Assembly (NCBI GenBank): GCA_943789165.1
Contig: CALSTB010000004.1
Coordinates: 245,149 to 309,148 of the forward strand
DNA length: 64,000 nt
Direction: 5' to 3'
Origin: an uncultured Bacteroidia bacterium
Lineage (GTDB): Bacteria > Bacteroidota > Bacteroidia > NS11-12g > UBA9320
Both the position numbers and the translations under genes were made by a program. This document shows, one piece after another, positions 9,146-18,741 of the stretch (position 1 is the first letter of the stretch; each line of letters begins with the position of its first letter). The notes beneath the pieces were generated by a model, which saw only the letters and a list, made by a program, of their open reading frames with translations, was not told the DNA's origin and ran no database searches.

Positions 9146-10366
9146 ATGATTATGAACGACACCTATTATACCGAGTTAGAAGATAAATACGGAGCACACA
9201 ACTACCATCCATTGCCAGTGGTTATCGACCGCGGCGAAGGTGTATTTGTATGGGATGTAAACGGTAAACAGTATTACGATTTTCTTTCGGCGTATAGTGC
9301 ATTAAACCAAGGTCATTGTCATCCACGTATTATTCAGGCGTTAAAAGACCAAGCGGACAAACTGACTTTGACAAGTCGTGCATTTTACAACAGTGTGTTG
9401 GGTGAATTTGAAAAGTACATCACCGAGTTTTTTGGTTACGACAAGGTATTGATGATGAACTCAGGTGTAGAAGCTGTTGAAACTGCCATCAAGTTGTGCC
9501 GTAAATGGGCATATGAAGTGAAAAAACTTCCTGAAGGTCAGGCAAAAATAATCGTGGTCAACAACAACTTCCACGGACGGACATTAGGCGTAGTTTCATT
9601 CTCGAATGATCCTGATAGTTATGATGGATATGGTCCATTCTTGCCAGGTTTCGAATTGGTACCGTACAACGACTTAGCGGCCATGGAAAAGGCTATCAAA
9701 CAGCCAAATGTGGCTGGGGTAATGATTGAACCGATTCAAGGAGAAGCAGGTGTGATTGTGCCAGACGACGGTTACTTACAAAGCATCCGCAACTGGTGTA
9801 CGGAGTCTAATGTGTTGTTTATTGCCGACGAAGTACAAACAGGCATTGCGCGAACAGGTAGAATGTTGGCCGTCAATCACGAAGAGGTACGTCCAGATAT
9901 TGTTGTTTTAGGAAAAGCGTTGTCTGGAGGAGTTCTTCCAGTATCTGCGGTTTTGGCAGATGATGAAATTATGTTGTGCATCAAACCTGGACAACACGGT
10001 TCCACATACGGCGGAAACCCACTGTCGTGTGCCGTGGCTATGGAAGCTTTGAAAGTGGTGAAGGACGAAAACTTAGTCGACAACGCAGAGCGTTTGGGTA
10101 TTATATTTAGAGAGCGCATGCGCCATATCAAATCACCGTTGGTGACGGCTGTAAGAGGAAAAGGATTGTTGAATGCGATTGATATCAAGCCGTTTGGCGA
10201 TGGTAAAACAGCCTACGACGTTTGTTTGTTGTTGCGTGATAATGGATTGTTAGCCAAACAAACACACACACATACCATCCGTTTTGCGCCACCATTGGTG
10301 ATTACAGAAGAACAGATTCATATTTGTGCCGATATTATTGAGTCGACGATAAACGGCTTAAGTTAA
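9146..10366 (+). CDS. rocD: Ornithine aminotransferase
   Basis: PLP-dependent class III aminotransferase that converts ornithine and 2-oxoglutarate to glutamate semialdehyde and glutamate, linking arginine, proline and glutamate metabolism. The 406 residues open with the family-typical [11 protein letters not shown] stretch. The PLP-lysine region ([10 protein letters not shown]) and the [11 protein letters not shown] motif are intact. The ATG at 9146 is four bases behind the -7 box; the next ATG at 9152 is an alternative start. The next gene begins three bases after the stop codon, so they are co-transcribed. Related acetylornithine transaminases differ at the N-terminus, so I favour ornithine aminotransferase. 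Confidence 0.93.
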   Translation: MIMNDTYYTELEDKYGAHNYHPLPVVIDRGEGVFVWDVNGKQYYDFLSAYSALNQGHCHPRIIQALKDQADKLTLTSRAFYNSVLGEFEKYITEFFGYDKVLMMNSGVEAVETAIKLCRKWAYEVKKLPEGQAKIIVVNNNFHGRTLGVVSFSNDPDSYDGYGPFLPGFELVPYNDLAAMEKAIKQPNVAGVMIEPIQGEAGVIVPDDGYLQSIRNWCTESNVLFIADEVQTGIARTGRMLAVNHEEVRPDIVVLGKALSGGVLPVSAVLADDEIMLCIKPGQHGSTYGGNPLSCAVAMEALKVVKDENLVDNAERLGIIFRERMRHIKSPLVTAVRGKGLLNAIDIKPFGDGKTAYDVCLLLRDNGLLAKQTHTHTIRFAPPLVITEEQIHICADIIESTINGLS

Positions 10367-10369
10367 ACC

Positions 10370-11239
10370 ATGGTTACACCGGGTAACGTGGTGTTCATTG
10401 AGGTCGTATTTTTTGCGATTGTCTTGGTATACCTCGTTTCCCTATGCGTTCGATGGTTGATCTACAACAAGATGCAAACTGCATCGTATGTTCCTAAGGT
10501 CGTCGAACGTATAACGGACTACCTGGCGTCTTTTACCTATTTTCAAGCATTGTCTACACGCGCAAAGATGCGTTTCATCAAGCGTGTTCGTGGATTGTCA
10601 CAGACCAAAAAGTTTGTGGGCATGCAAGGGTTGAAGGTAACGGAAGAGATGAAGGTATTGTTGTCCGCAAGTTTGGTGCAGCTCACTTTTGGTCTCCCTA
10701 GTTCTGAGATTCGCACGTTTAAGAAACTTATGATTTATCCAGATACCTTTTTTAATCCTGCAACTAAGGTGCAGATGAAAGGCTTTACACATCCCGTATC
10801 TGGTATTTTGGCGGTTTCGTGGCCGGATTACAAACATGGCTATGAAATTCCAGACGACAACTATAACTTGGGTTTGCACGAATTGGCGCATGCCCTGCAC
10901 ATCAACGCGGCCAAGGTGAAAGACAAAGAAGAGTTTTCGGCAGATTTTAGGTTTTGGACTGAAAAAAGCATTCGCCATTTTTATGATTTGCAAGAACAAC
11001 GAGATGACTTTTTAAGAGATTATGGTGGGACCAACTTCCACGAGTTTTTTGCGGTAGTGATTGAACATTTCTTTGAATCTCCTGAGGCGTTTTTAGAGCA
11101 TATCCCACATCTCTCCATACGTACTTGTGCGATGATGAAGCAAAACCCAATGAATCGACACAATGACTTTGTATTTGATTGGGCAGATTTCCCAAAACAT
11201 CGCAGATTGAGCAGAATAAGTTTAAGCAATGGTAATTAG
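10370..11239 (+). CDS. MtfA-like zinc metallopeptidase (M90 family)
   Basis: The 289-residue protein resembles E. coli MtfA, a zinc aminopeptidase that also binds the Mlc repressor. The zinc motif HELAHALH is clear and is followed, some 45 residues on, by EFFAVVIEHFFESP, the MtfA signature with the further zinc ligand. Unlike E. coli MtfA it has an N-terminal membrane segment (about residues 7-27), so it is probably membrane-anchored with the catalytic part in the cytoplasm. It follows rocD by three bases and overlaps the acetyltransferase gene by 11. Physiological substrate unknown. Confidence 0.82.
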   Translation: MVTPGNVVFIEVVFFAIVLVYLVSLCVRWLIYNKMQTASYVPKVVERITDYLASFTYFQALSTRAKMRFIKRVRGLSQTKKFVGMQGLKVTEEMKVLLSASLVQLTFGLPSSEIRTFKKLMIYPDTFFNPATKVQMKGFTHPVSGILAVSWPDYKHGYEIPDDNYNLGLHELAHALHINAAKVKDKEEFSADFRFWTEKSIRHFYDLQEQRDDFLRDYGGTNFHEFFAVVIEHFFESPEAFLEHIPHLSIRTCAMMKQNPMNRHNDFVFDWADFPKHRRLSRISLSNGN

Positions 11240-11672
11240 AGAAGGGCGAGAAACAGACATTTCATCATTATTGGCTCTCATTCGTGAGTTAGCCATTTTT
11301 GAAAAAGAGCCTGACGCCGTGGTGGTGACAGAAGAAGAGTTGCTGCAAGATGGTTTCGGAAGCAACCCCTTATATGGATTGTATGTAGCAGAGGTCGATG
11401 GAGAAGTGGTGGCGATTTCGCTGTATTACTTTCGCTATAGTACGTGGAATGGGAAATGCTTATACCTCGAGGACTTGATTGTCACAGAGAAGCACCGGGG
11501 CAAAGGCATCGGTAAAGCGTTGTTTCAAAAAACGCTAGACAAAGCAAGGGAATTAGGATGTCGGAAAATGAACTGGCAGGTATTGGATTGGAATACGCCA
11601 GCAATCAAGTTTTATGAAGACTTTGATGCGACCTTAGATCCAGAATGGTTAAACGGCTATATAGATTTATGA
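11229..11672 (+). CDS. GNAT acetyltransferase, diamine/thialysine N-acetyltransferase-like
   Basis: Acetyl-CoA-dependent N-acetyltransferase of 147 residues. The acetyl-CoA loop HRGKGIGKAL and the preceding STWNGKCLYLEDL stretch resemble the spermidine/spermine N1-acetyltransferase and thialysine acetyltransferase (SAT2-like) group. The C-terminal NTPAIKFYE motif is also typical. The start overlaps the MtfA gene by 11 bases and the next gene begins two bases after the stop, so it sits in the middle of the rocD operon. A polyamine-related amine would fit the ornithine context, but that is inference. Confidence 0.8.
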   Translation: MVIREGRETDISSLLALIRELAIFEKEPDAVVVTEEELLQDGFGSNPLYGLYVAEVDGEVVAISLYYFRYSTWNGKCLYLEDLIVTEKHRGKGIGKALFQKTLDKARELGCRKMNWQVLDWNTPAIKFYEDFDATLDPEWLNGYIDL

Positions 11673-11673
11673 T

Positions 11674-12177
11674 ATGACTGTGCTCAAAACACCGCGGTTA
11701 GACTTACGTCGGTTTGAAACCGACGATGCCGCTTTTTTTTACGAAATGAACAGCGATCCTGAAGTGCTCAGGTATACGGGAGATGTGAATTTTGAAAGTG
11801 TATCAGCAGCGAGACAGTTCATTGTCGACTATGACCATTATACGAAACATGGTTACGGCCGGTGGACCGTTGTAATCCGAAAAACGGGAGAGCCCATCGG
11901 ATTTTGCGGTTTGAAAAACCATCCTGATGAAGGGTACGTTGATTTGGGATACCGATTGGTGAAAGCGCATTGGGGAGAAGGTTATGCAACTGAAGCAGCA
12001 CACGCTTGTGTTATCTATGGTTTTCATCAACTTGGTTTAACGGAGATTGTTGGGAGAACGGCTCAAGACAACGCGGCATCCATTAGGGTGTTGGAGAAAA
12101 TTGGGATGAAGTTTTGGAAACACGCTCCATGCGAAGGCATTGAGAATTCGGTGTATTACAGAATTCAGAAGGCATAA
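11674..12177 (+). CDS. GNAT acetyltransferase, RimJ/RimL-like
   Basis: A 167-residue GNAT protein of the RimJ/RimL type, a group that acetylates protein N-termini or small molecules. It shows the expected LKTPRLDLRRF start, the acetyl-CoA region HWGEGYATEAA and the NAASIRVLEKIGM motif. Last gene of the rocD operon, starting two bases after the previous stop. Its end meets the terminator at 12178-12204. The substrate cannot be read from the sequence. Confidence 0.83.
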   Translation: MTVLKTPRLDLRRFETDDAAFFYEMNSDPEVLRYTGDVNFESVSAARQFIVDYDHYTKHGYGRWTVVIRKTGEPIGFCGLKNHPDEGYVDLGYRLVKAHWGEGYATEAAHACVIYGFHQLGLTEIVGRTAQDNAASIRVLEKIGMKFWKHAPCEGIENSVYYRIQKA

Positions 12178-12204
12178 AAAAACCCCAGTTCATCTGAACT
12201 GAGG
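12178..12204 (-). terminator. Intrinsic terminator, mainly for the minus-strand DUF2853 gene
   Basis: The stem CAGTTC/GAACTG with an ATCT loop (12186-12201) is extended by two G-C pairs after one mismatch. On the minus strand it is followed by a run of seven T, a classic rho-independent terminator. On the plus strand a T-run appears only about 15 bases later, so it may work weakly for the rocD operon too. Confidence 0.8.
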
Positions 12205-12225
12205 CCTTATTAAAATTGTTTTTTT

Positions 12226-12576
12226 CTAGTTAGAAGCAGATGCGTAAACTGATTCTTTCTTGTAATGCTTTACAAGTAAGTAATAGAATATCGCACGATA
12301 CTTATTTCGGTTTGATGAACCCATTTGCTCGCATACTGCGTCGCACGCTGCAGCTAATTTATCGCCATCACCCAAACCAAGTTTCTTTTTCAAGAAGTTG
12401 TTTTGTACAGTTTCCATTTCGCTTCCTTGCGTACAAGAAACCGTGCTAGCGTCTTTGTTGTAGATAGACGGACCTAGGCCTTTAGCTACTGCTGTTAATA
12501 GTGATTCATCATACTTGATACCCATTTTGTCCATAGAAGACTTGTAGGTTGACATTGCTTCGTCGAATTTGCTCAT
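12226..12576 (-). CDS. DUF2853 family protein
   Basis: A 116-residue cytoplasmic protein matching the DUF2853 family: an MSKFDEAM start, a central KKKLGL stretch and a C-terminal RAIFYYLLVKHY segment. Helical and of normal length; biochemical function is unknown. It is a single-gene unit with its own -7 box at 12612-12619 and a strong terminator behind it. Confidence 0.8.
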   Translation of the reverse strand: MSKFDEAMSTYKSSMDKMGIKYDESLLTAVAKGLGPSIYNKDASTVSCTQGSEMETVQNNFLKKKLGLGDGDKLAAACDAVCEQMGSSNRNKYRAIFYYLLVKHYKKESVYASASN

Positions 12577-12611
12577 TACTTTGTATTATGAAAATTTTAA
12601 AAGATATTTCT

Positions 12612-12619
12612 CAAAATTA
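12612..12619 (-). promoter_or_regulatory. -7 promoter box of the DUF2853 gene
   Basis: TAATTTTG on the minus strand, an exact TAnnTTTG match, 35 bases before the ATG at 12576. No -33 TTG at standard spacing. Confidence 0.6.
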
Positions 12620-12694
12620 ATCAATTTTCATACCAATCTTCTGTAACTCAGTCCAAAGTGGACAAACTGTTAACGGTTATGGCAGGTTGACTAG

Positions 12695-13480
12695 TTAGTT
12701 TGCAGCCTTGTCTTTTAAAATGCGTTCCAATTGCTCTTCAGCCGACAAACCAACCAAGTTTTTTTCGAGCATGGTCCGTGCCGTGGCAGCTTGTTCTGAC
12801 TCAGGATACTTTTCAATGATGGTTTTTAGCACCTCTTTAGCTCGTTCGACTTCACCGTTGCGCTCTAGTTTGTCTGACAACAAAGCGAGTGCTGAAGGCA
12901 CATATCGAGAGTTGGGGTATTTGTCAAGAAAGCCTTCATATGCTACAATGGCTTCTGGCAACCCGTTTACGAGTTCTTCGCAGGCTACTGATTTGTAGTA
13001 TAGGTAATCAGAGTTGGGAAGTGTTGTATCTCTTGACGCATCTTTTAAAGCAAAGCTCAGGTTTCGCGTATCAGAGATTGAGAAATCTCCTCTGTTTTGA
13101 ACACGTTCGTACACTTCTACCGCTTCAAGATATCGTGCTTGTTTGTAAAAGGCTTTGGCAATCACCAACTCGACGTCCTTGGCGTTTTCGCTTTCAGGAT
13201 ACGCCTTCACGTATTGTCGAGCATAGCTTTTGGCTTTTTCCAATGAATCTACATTGAGATAAAAAAAGCTCACATTTTCGAGACACGATTGCGTGAAACT
13301 ATCTGTTGGATACTGAGCAATGTACTCCTCTTGCAAAAGAGCCAATTGTGCTCTGGTTTTATCGTTATGGCGTTTTGTAAAGACTAAGCCTATGATGTCT
13401 TCTTTTAATTCCGCTTGTTTGTCTGTACAAGCTGTCAGGAAGAAAACGGCTAATAGAAAGAATGGAATTTTTGTTTTCAT
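12695..13480 (-). CDS. TPR-repeat lipoprotein
   Basis: A 261-residue lipoprotein: signal peptide followed by the lipobox LTAC with Cys 18. The mature part is a chain of tetratricopeptide-like helices; the stretches AYPESENAKDVELVIAKAF and KYPNSRYVPSALALLSDKL are typical of the YbgF/BamD-like TPR type, with repeats about every 36-40 residues. Probably an outer-membrane-bound scaffold in the periplasm. It begins four bases after the CoA-binding gene and so is third in the purB operon. No partner can be named. Confidence 0.8.
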   Translation of the reverse strand: MKTKIPFFLLAVFFLTACTDKQAELKEDIIGLVFTKRHNDKTRAQLALLQEEYIAQYPTDSFTQSCLENVSFFYLNVDSLEKAKSYARQYVKAYPESENAKDVELVIAKAFYKQARYLEAVEVYERVQNRGDFSISDTRNLSFALKDASRDTTLPNSDYLYYKSVACEELVNGLPEAIVAYEGFLDKYPNSRYVPSALALLSDKLERNGEVERAKEVLKTIIEKYPESEQAATARTMLEKNLVGLSAEEQLERILKDKAAN

Positions 13481-13484
13481 ATGA

Positions 13485-13853
13485 TTAATAGTTACCGATG
13501 CTTAACATTACTAAGGTACACGCTTCTAAACATTCGATGCCCTGTTTTTCTAGGCGTTTGCAAAGTTCTTCATTTTCTGCGCCTGGGTTAAATACAACGC
13601 GTTTAGGCTGCAACGACATAATGTATTGATAATATTCTACTTGATTTTTGGCTCCTAAATACATGGTGATCGTGTCGATATCCGAGTATTGTTTTGGAGT
13701 AGTATCAATTTCTTGATTGGCAATCTGTCCATTTCGGATGCCCAACAATTCAATTGGATGTCCGTAATGCGCCAATTCCATCGCAGCACGATATGAGTAT
13801 CGTGATTCATTTGGACTTGCACCCAATACCAAGGTTTTCTTTTTTACACTCAT
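13485..13853 (-). CDS. CoA-binding domain protein (YccU-like)
   Basis: A 122-residue stand-alone Rossmann-type CoA-binding domain, with the GASPNESRYSY nucleotide loop at the N-terminus and VVFNPGAENEEL and GIECLEACTLVML later, as in the YccU family. The function of single-domain members is not settled. Its ATG overlaps the purB stop by one base (TAATG), indicating coupled translation. Confidence 0.85.
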   Translation of the reverse strand: MSVKKKTLVLGASPNESRYSYRAAMELAHYGHPIELLGIRNGQIANQEIDTTPKQYSDIDTITMYLGAKNQVEYYQYIMSLQPKRVVFNPGAENEELCKRLEKQGIECLEACTLVMLSIGNY

Positions 13854-15196
13854 TATATGCCAGTATAAGTAAACGGGGTGATTTGCTTCATCTCCGTTTT
13901 GATTTCTTCGTCAATGTCAAGTGTGTCGATAAACGCATGCATACTTGACTGATTCACCACGTCGTTGGTTCTGGTTAATCCTTTTAAGGTTTCATAGGGA
14001 TTTGGATAACCTTCACGGCGTAATATGGTTTGTATGGCTTCTGCCACTACTGCCCAATTGTTTTCTAAGTCAGCGTCTATTTTCGGCTTGTTCAGCAACA
14101 ACTTACCCATTCCTTTTAAAATAGATTGATAGGCAATGACCATATGACTCAATGGAACACCTACATTTCGCAATACTGTTGAATCCGTCAAATCTCTTTG
14201 TAACCGACTAATCGGAAGTTTTTCACTAAGGTGATTCAAAGTCGCATTCGCAAAACCAAGGTTGCCTTCTGCATTTTCAAAGTCGATTGGATTGACCTTA
14301 TGCGGCATGGCAGAAGAGCCCACTTCGTTTTTAGCAATTTTTTGTTTGAAGTAATCCATGCTGATGTACGTCCAAATGTCGCGGCAGAAATCAATGAGGA
14401 TGACGTTGATACGTCTCAAACAATCAAACTTAGCAGCAAGGTTGTCGTAGTGCTCAATTTGAGTGGTAGGAGATGAACGTTGTAATCCCAAAGATTCTAC
14501 AAACGAATCACCGAAATCACTCCAGCTTAGCTCTGGGTAAGCTACAGCGTGGGCGTTGTAATTCCCAGTTGCACCACCAAACTTAGCTGGCCATTTAATC
14601 ATGTTGTACTGACTCACTTGTTCTTCGAGTCTGGCAACAAACACGTAAAACTCTTTACCTAATCGGGTAGGAGATGCTGGCTGACCGTGCGTTCGCGCCA
14701 GTAAAGCAACATCTTTAAACTCCTCAGCCTTTTCAGTGATAAGGTCGATCACTTGCTGTATCTGTGGCATCACCACGTCATCTGAACTCACTTTTAAGGA
14801 GTATGGAATGGCCGTGTTGTTAATGTCTTGAGACGTTAAACCAAAATGGACAAACTCTTTAATGTCCGACAAGTTGATTTCGTCAAGTTTTTCTTTAACA
14901 AAATATTCAACTGCCTTTACGTCGTGGTTGGTAACCTTTTCAGTGTCCTTAATTTTTTGTGCATCCGCTTCAGAAAAGTTTGAGACGATGGCTCTTAGTT
15001 GGTCGATGACAGCACCATCCAATACGGGTTTAAGTTTCGTAATGCCGGTTCTACCCATAGCAATTAAGTACTCAACCTCCACCATTACGCGGTATTTGAT
15101 CAAACCAAATTCGGAAAGATGTGGAGCTAAATCTTGGGTTTTTGAACGGTATCTTCCGTCGATTGGACTTATCGCATTTAAACTGGTAAGCTGCAT
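13853..15196 (-). CDS. purB: Adenylosuccinate lyase
   Basis: Cleaves adenylosuccinate to AMP and fumarate, and SAICAR to AICAR, in purine synthesis. The fumarase/aspartase-superfamily signature SSAMPHKVNPIDFENAEGN is intact, as is the TSQDINNTA region. The 447 residues match the E. coli-like subgroup. The start is fixed by the NAISPIDGRY stretch near the N-terminus. First gene of a three-gene operon with the CoA-binding protein and the TPR lipoprotein. Confidence 0.96.
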   Translation of the reverse strand: MQLTSLNAISPIDGRYRSKTQDLAPHLSEFGLIKYRVMVEVEYLIAMGRTGITKLKPVLDGAVIDQLRAIVSNFSEADAQKIKDTEKVTNHDVKAVEYFVKEKLDEINLSDIKEFVHFGLTSQDINNTAIPYSLKVSSDDVVMPQIQQVIDLITEKAEEFKDVALLARTHGQPASPTRLGKEFYVFVARLEEQVSQYNMIKWPAKFGGATGNYNAHAVAYPELSWSDFGDSFVESLGLQRSSPTTQIEHYDNLAAKFDCLRRINVILIDFCRDIWTYISMDYFKQKIAKNEVGSSAMPHKVNPIDFENAEGNLGFANATLNHLSEKLPISRLQRDLTDSTVLRNVGVPLSHMVIAYQSILKGMGKLLLNKPKIDADLENNWAVVAEAIQTILRREGYPNPYETLKGLTRTNDVVNQSSMHAFIDTLDIDEEIKTEMKQITPFTYTGI

Positions 15197-15213
15197 AGAT
15201 TCTTATTGAGGTG

Positions 15214-15221
15214 CAAATTTA
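15214..15221 (-). promoter_or_regulatory. -7 promoter box of purB
   Basis: TAAATTTG on the minus strand, an exact consensus match, 17 bases before the purB ATG. Confidence 0.65.
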
Positions 15222-15393
15222 ATGAACTCAATTGCAATTAGGTGTTGTGTCAACTGATAGTTGATAATTGGTCGTGTTCTGATGAATTTTTTGTTCAGGG
15301 TACTTTTAAAGCGTATCAATACCAACACTCATTTCGGATACAATTGTTGAGGTTGAATAAACGAAACATTAAACTTTAAGCATAAACATTCCT

Positions 15394-15401
15394 TAGATTT
15401 G
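15394..15401 (+). promoter_or_regulatory. -7 promoter box of the endonuclease gene
   Basis: TAGATTTG, an exact consensus match. It ends four bases before the GTG at 15406, so the transcript would be leaderless. Confidence 0.65.
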
Positions 15402-15405
15402 CTCC

Positions 15406-16953
15406 GTGAAAAAAACCTCAATCATTCTCTGGATTTTACTGTGCCCGTTCATTGGGTTTTCTCAAATAACTGTGTCGAAGACCGTGTTGGATTATCCAAC
15501 CACGAAATACAAGGAAGTCTCTGATTTACAGTTTAATGTGGTGAATGCGTACGGATCAGACCAAGACCTGATTATTCGTTCATACCATCCAGATTTTTAC
15601 GTGGATGATTCAACGATAACCGTAAAAGGGAATTCTAGCGAAACGATTACAGTCCACTTTAAGCCAGTTCACAATATCAAGTACAACACCGAGTTGGTAG
15701 TGATTTCAAATAGCAAAACGGGTTCGATTTCAGTTGATTTGAAGGGAGATGGTGAATACGACACCTATTATAACGCAACGTTTAATTTGTTCGAACAAGA
15801 TTTAAAAGATGAATTAAAATCTGTTTTGGCCAGTGGATACAAAAACTTAGGTTATTCAGGAGCAAGAGACGCCATGTACGGCTCCATCGATAATGTTGGT
15901 GGCAAGGTTGAGTGTGTGTATACCGGAAGAGTAGCGACGTTTAACACGCGAAGTGGAGCAAATAGCAATAGTTTTAATTGTGAGCATACATGGCCACAAA
16001 GTTTGTTTAATCAAAACGAACCAGAGCGGGCCGATATTCATCACTTGTTCCCAACTGACGTAAACGCAAATAGCCGAAGAAGCAATTACAGTTTTGGTGT
16101 AGTGTCGAGCGCTACATGGACTGAAGGAGGTTCTAAATTGGGTGGTAACGTGTTTGAACCACGCGACGCTCATAAAGGAGATTGTGCACGTGCCATGTTG
16201 TACTTCGCGATTCGTTATCAGAATTATTCGTCGTTTTTAACCAACCAAGAATCCCTTTTGAGAACTTGGGCAACGACGTATCAACCAAGTCAACAATCCA
16301 TCGATCGAAACAATGCGATTTTCAATTATCAAAAAAACAGAAACCCATTTGTCGATTATCCTGAATTTCTAGATCGTATTACTTCCGTTAGTTCAACGTC
16401 AACGGTTGCTACCGTTCATCGTGTAAGTCCTTCAGTAGAAGCCATTAATATTTCAAAACTGTCTACAGCTGGGTCATTTACGTATCAATTGGTTTTGACC
16501 AATACGGGTAATCAAAAGGTGTTATTTACTGGATTTGCCAATGGTAACAGTGCCGTCACGTTTCCCAAAACAGCTTTCGAATTGGTGCCAGGGGCGTCAC
16601 ATACTTTGAATATCGCTGTATCTCCTTCAAACAATGTCATAACAGACCTTATTAAATTGACGTCAGACAATGTGAATCTATCCATTCCTGTCAACATTGC
16701 TGGTTTGTCGGGTATTTCATTCTTAGCGAAACCGGTTGTATCGGCAGTAATTCAGGGCGATTACCTCCAAATTCGAAATGCCAATCAATATCAGGTACGT
16801 GTCATAGATTCTAAAGGACAACAAGTGTACTTCAACGAAATTCAGTCCGATTTGACCGAAATTGAGCTGACCCATTTAACAAGCGGTGTTTACTTCGTGC
16901 AAGCGATTGGGAGAGACCAAGTACCTGAAGTACTTAAAATTCTGATCCCTTAA
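15406..16953 (+). CDS. Secreted endonuclease I family nuclease with T9SS sorting domain
   Basis: A 515-residue extracellular nuclease. A signal peptide (about 1-20) leads into an Ig-like ASPM/SPD-2/Hydin-type domain (about 25-110, with TVHFKP). The endonuclease I (His-Me finger) domain spans about 120-330; the catalytic stretch is NCEHTWPQSLF and is followed by ADIHHLFPTD and NSRRSNYSFG. Another beta-sandwich and a C-terminal type IX sorting domain (ending SGVYFVQ...LKILIP) follow, so export to the cell surface or medium is likely. The GTG start sits four bases behind a -7 box. Probably used for scavenging DNA or RNA. Confidence 0.88.
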   Translation: MKKTSIILWILLCPFIGFSQITVSKTVLDYPTTKYKEVSDLQFNVVNAYGSDQDLIIRSYHPDFYVDDSTITVKGNSSETITVHFKPVHNIKYNTELVVISNSKTGSISVDLKGDGEYDTYYNATFNLFEQDLKDELKSVLASGYKNLGYSGARDAMYGSIDNVGGKVECVYTGRVATFNTRSGANSNSFNCEHTWPQSLFNQNEPERADIHHLFPTDVNANSRRSNYSFGVVSSATWTEGGSKLGGNVFEPRDAHKGDCARAMLYFAIRYQNYSSFLTNQESLLRTWATTYQPSQQSIDRNNAIFNYQKNRNPFVDYPEFLDRITSVSSTSTVATVHRVSPSVEAINISKLSTAGSFTYQLVLTNTGNQKVLFTGFANGNSAVTFPKTAFELVPGASHTLNIAVSPSNNVITDLIKLTSDNVNLSIPVNIAGLSGISFLAKPVVSAVIQGDYLQIRNANQYQVRVIDSKGQQVYFNEIQSDLTEIELTHLTSGVYFVQAIGRDQVPEVLKILIP

Positions 16954-16983
16954 TCGCGGACCTGAATTTTAAAGATTTCATAC

Positions 16984-18741
16984 ATGAAGCAGTTTTTTAA
17001 GTACGTTTTAGCAACCATCACAGGTGTGTTCTTGTTGATGTTCATCTTTTTTATAGTGTTTGCCAGCATTATCGCCAGTTCGTCGAAGAAGCAAACCGTT
17101 GATATAGAAGACAATTCTGTCTTACACCTAAAGCTTAATTACCAGATAAAAGACCGACCACAAGACAATCCGTTGGACATTTTTGCGGCGTCTTTAACTG
17201 GAGATATGAATCGACCTGTTGGATTGTATGATATTGTCACATGTATCGAACACGCTAAAGACGATGAAGACATCAAAGGCATATTCCTAGATGTTTCAGT
17301 TTTAGGAGCAGGATATGGAAAGCTTAGTGAGATCAGAGCAGCATTAGAAGACTTTAAAACCAGTGGTAAATTTATTTATGCTTATGGAGAAGTGTTGTAT
17401 AACCAGTCGTATTACTTCGCTTCAGTTGCAGATTCGGTGATGTTAAACCCAAGCGGAACCATGTTGTTTAATGGTTTGGCTGCCGACGTAACCTTCTTAA
17501 AAGAAACTCTAGCGAAGATGGGCATTGAAATGCAAGTCATTAAAAGAGGCAAGTTCAAAGGAGCTGTCGAACCTTTTGTATTAGACAAGTTAAGTCCTGA
17601 AAACAGAAAACAAATTACTGAATACGTTGAATCTATTTATGGCGAATTGTTGTCAAAAATATCAACTTCTCGAAACCTGAGTGTTGAAGAATTAAGAGCC
17701 ATTGCCAATGAAGTTCGTGTTAAAACTTCGACTGATGCCGTAACGCATAAATTGGTAGATCATTTGGCGTATCGCGATCAAGTAGAAGATATGATGAAGA
17801 AAGCTACGGGTGAAGAAAAGTTGAATATGATCACCTTGGCTAAATACAACTCCGTAGTTAACCCAGTAGGCAAATCCAAATCTGGTGATAAAATCGCAGT
17901 GATTTATGCAGATGGTTCTATTGTTTCTGGCAACGGTCAAAGCGATGAAATCGGTTCTGACAAGTTTGCAAAAGCCTTAAAAGACGCACGAGAAAATGAT
18001 AAAGTAAAAGCAGTTGTATTGCGAATCAATAGTGGGGGAGGAAGCGCTTTAGCGAGTGATGTAATCTGGCGTGAAACGCAATTGCTAAAAGGAAAGAAAC
18101 CATTAATTGTATCGATGGGTGATGTTGCCGCAAGTGGTGGATATTACATCGCTTGTTTGGGTGATTCGATTTTGTCAATGCCTTCGACCATTACTGGTTC
18201 CATTGGTGTGTTTGGTTTGTATCCAAATGCAGAGGCGTTGTTCGATAAGTTGGGCTTACATTCTGAAGTTGTAAAAACTGGGGATATGTCTGACTTTGGT
18301 AGAATTGACCGACAATTGAACACAAATGAATTAGGCTTGTTGGATGCCATGATAGGACAGATTTACGACCAATTCCTACATAGAGTTGAAACGGGTAGAC
18401 ACCTAGATCGCAACCATTTAGATACCATCGCAGAAGGCCGTGTATGGACAGGTACATATGCAAAGAATTTAGGTTTGGTGGATGCCTTTGGCGGACTCCA
18501 AGACGCGATTGACATTGCAGCGAATAAGGCAGGCTTAAAGGATTACAAGGTGGCGTCTTACCCTAAAGCGGATAATCCATTTGAAATGTTCTTTGGTGGC
18601 GATTTCGGTGCAACATCGCTTAAAAACAAATGGGTGAAGGAAGAACTTGGTTCTTACTATCCAATCTATAACAAGTTACAGCGGTTGAAGAGTCTTTCTG
18701 GTATTCAGATGATAATTCCTATTGAAGTAGAGTTGAATTAA
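16984..18741 (+). CDS. sppA: Signal peptide peptidase SppA, 67-kDa type
   Basis: Inner-membrane serine/lysine protease that degrades cleaved signal peptides. The 585 residues carry an N-terminal membrane anchor (about 8-30) and two tandem SppA/ClpP-like domains, as in the E. coli long form. The general-base lysine lies in RGKFKGAVEPF in the first domain; the nucleophile serine lies in GDVAASGGYYIA in the second. NSGGGSALASD is also present. It is 30 bases behind the endonuclease gene and may be co-transcribed with it. Confidence 0.95.
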   Translation: MKQFFKYVLATITGVFLLMFIFFIVFASIIASSSKKQTVDIEDNSVLHLKLNYQIKDRPQDNPLDIFAASLTGDMNRPVGLYDIVTCIEHAKDDEDIKGIFLDVSVLGAGYGKLSEIRAALEDFKTSGKFIYAYGEVLYNQSYYFASVADSVMLNPSGTMLFNGLAADVTFLKETLAKMGIEMQVIKRGKFKGAVEPFVLDKLSPENRKQITEYVESIYGELLSKISTSRNLSVEELRAIANEVRVKTSTDAVTHKLVDHLAYRDQVEDMMKKATGEEKLNMITLAKYNSVVNPVGKSKSGDKIAVIYADGSIVSGNGQSDEIGSDKFAKALKDARENDKVKAVVLRINSGGGSALASDVIWRETQLLKGKKPLIVSMGDVAASGGYYIACLGDSILSMPSTITGSIGVFGLYPNAEALFDKLGLHSEVVKTGDMSDFGRIDRQLNTNELGLLDAMIGQIYDQFLHRVETGRHLDRNHLDTIAEGRVWTGTYAKNLGLVDAFGGLQDAIDIAANKAGLKDYKVASYPKADNPFEMFFGGDFGATSLKNKWVKEELGSYYPIYNKLQRLKSLSGIQMIIPIEVELN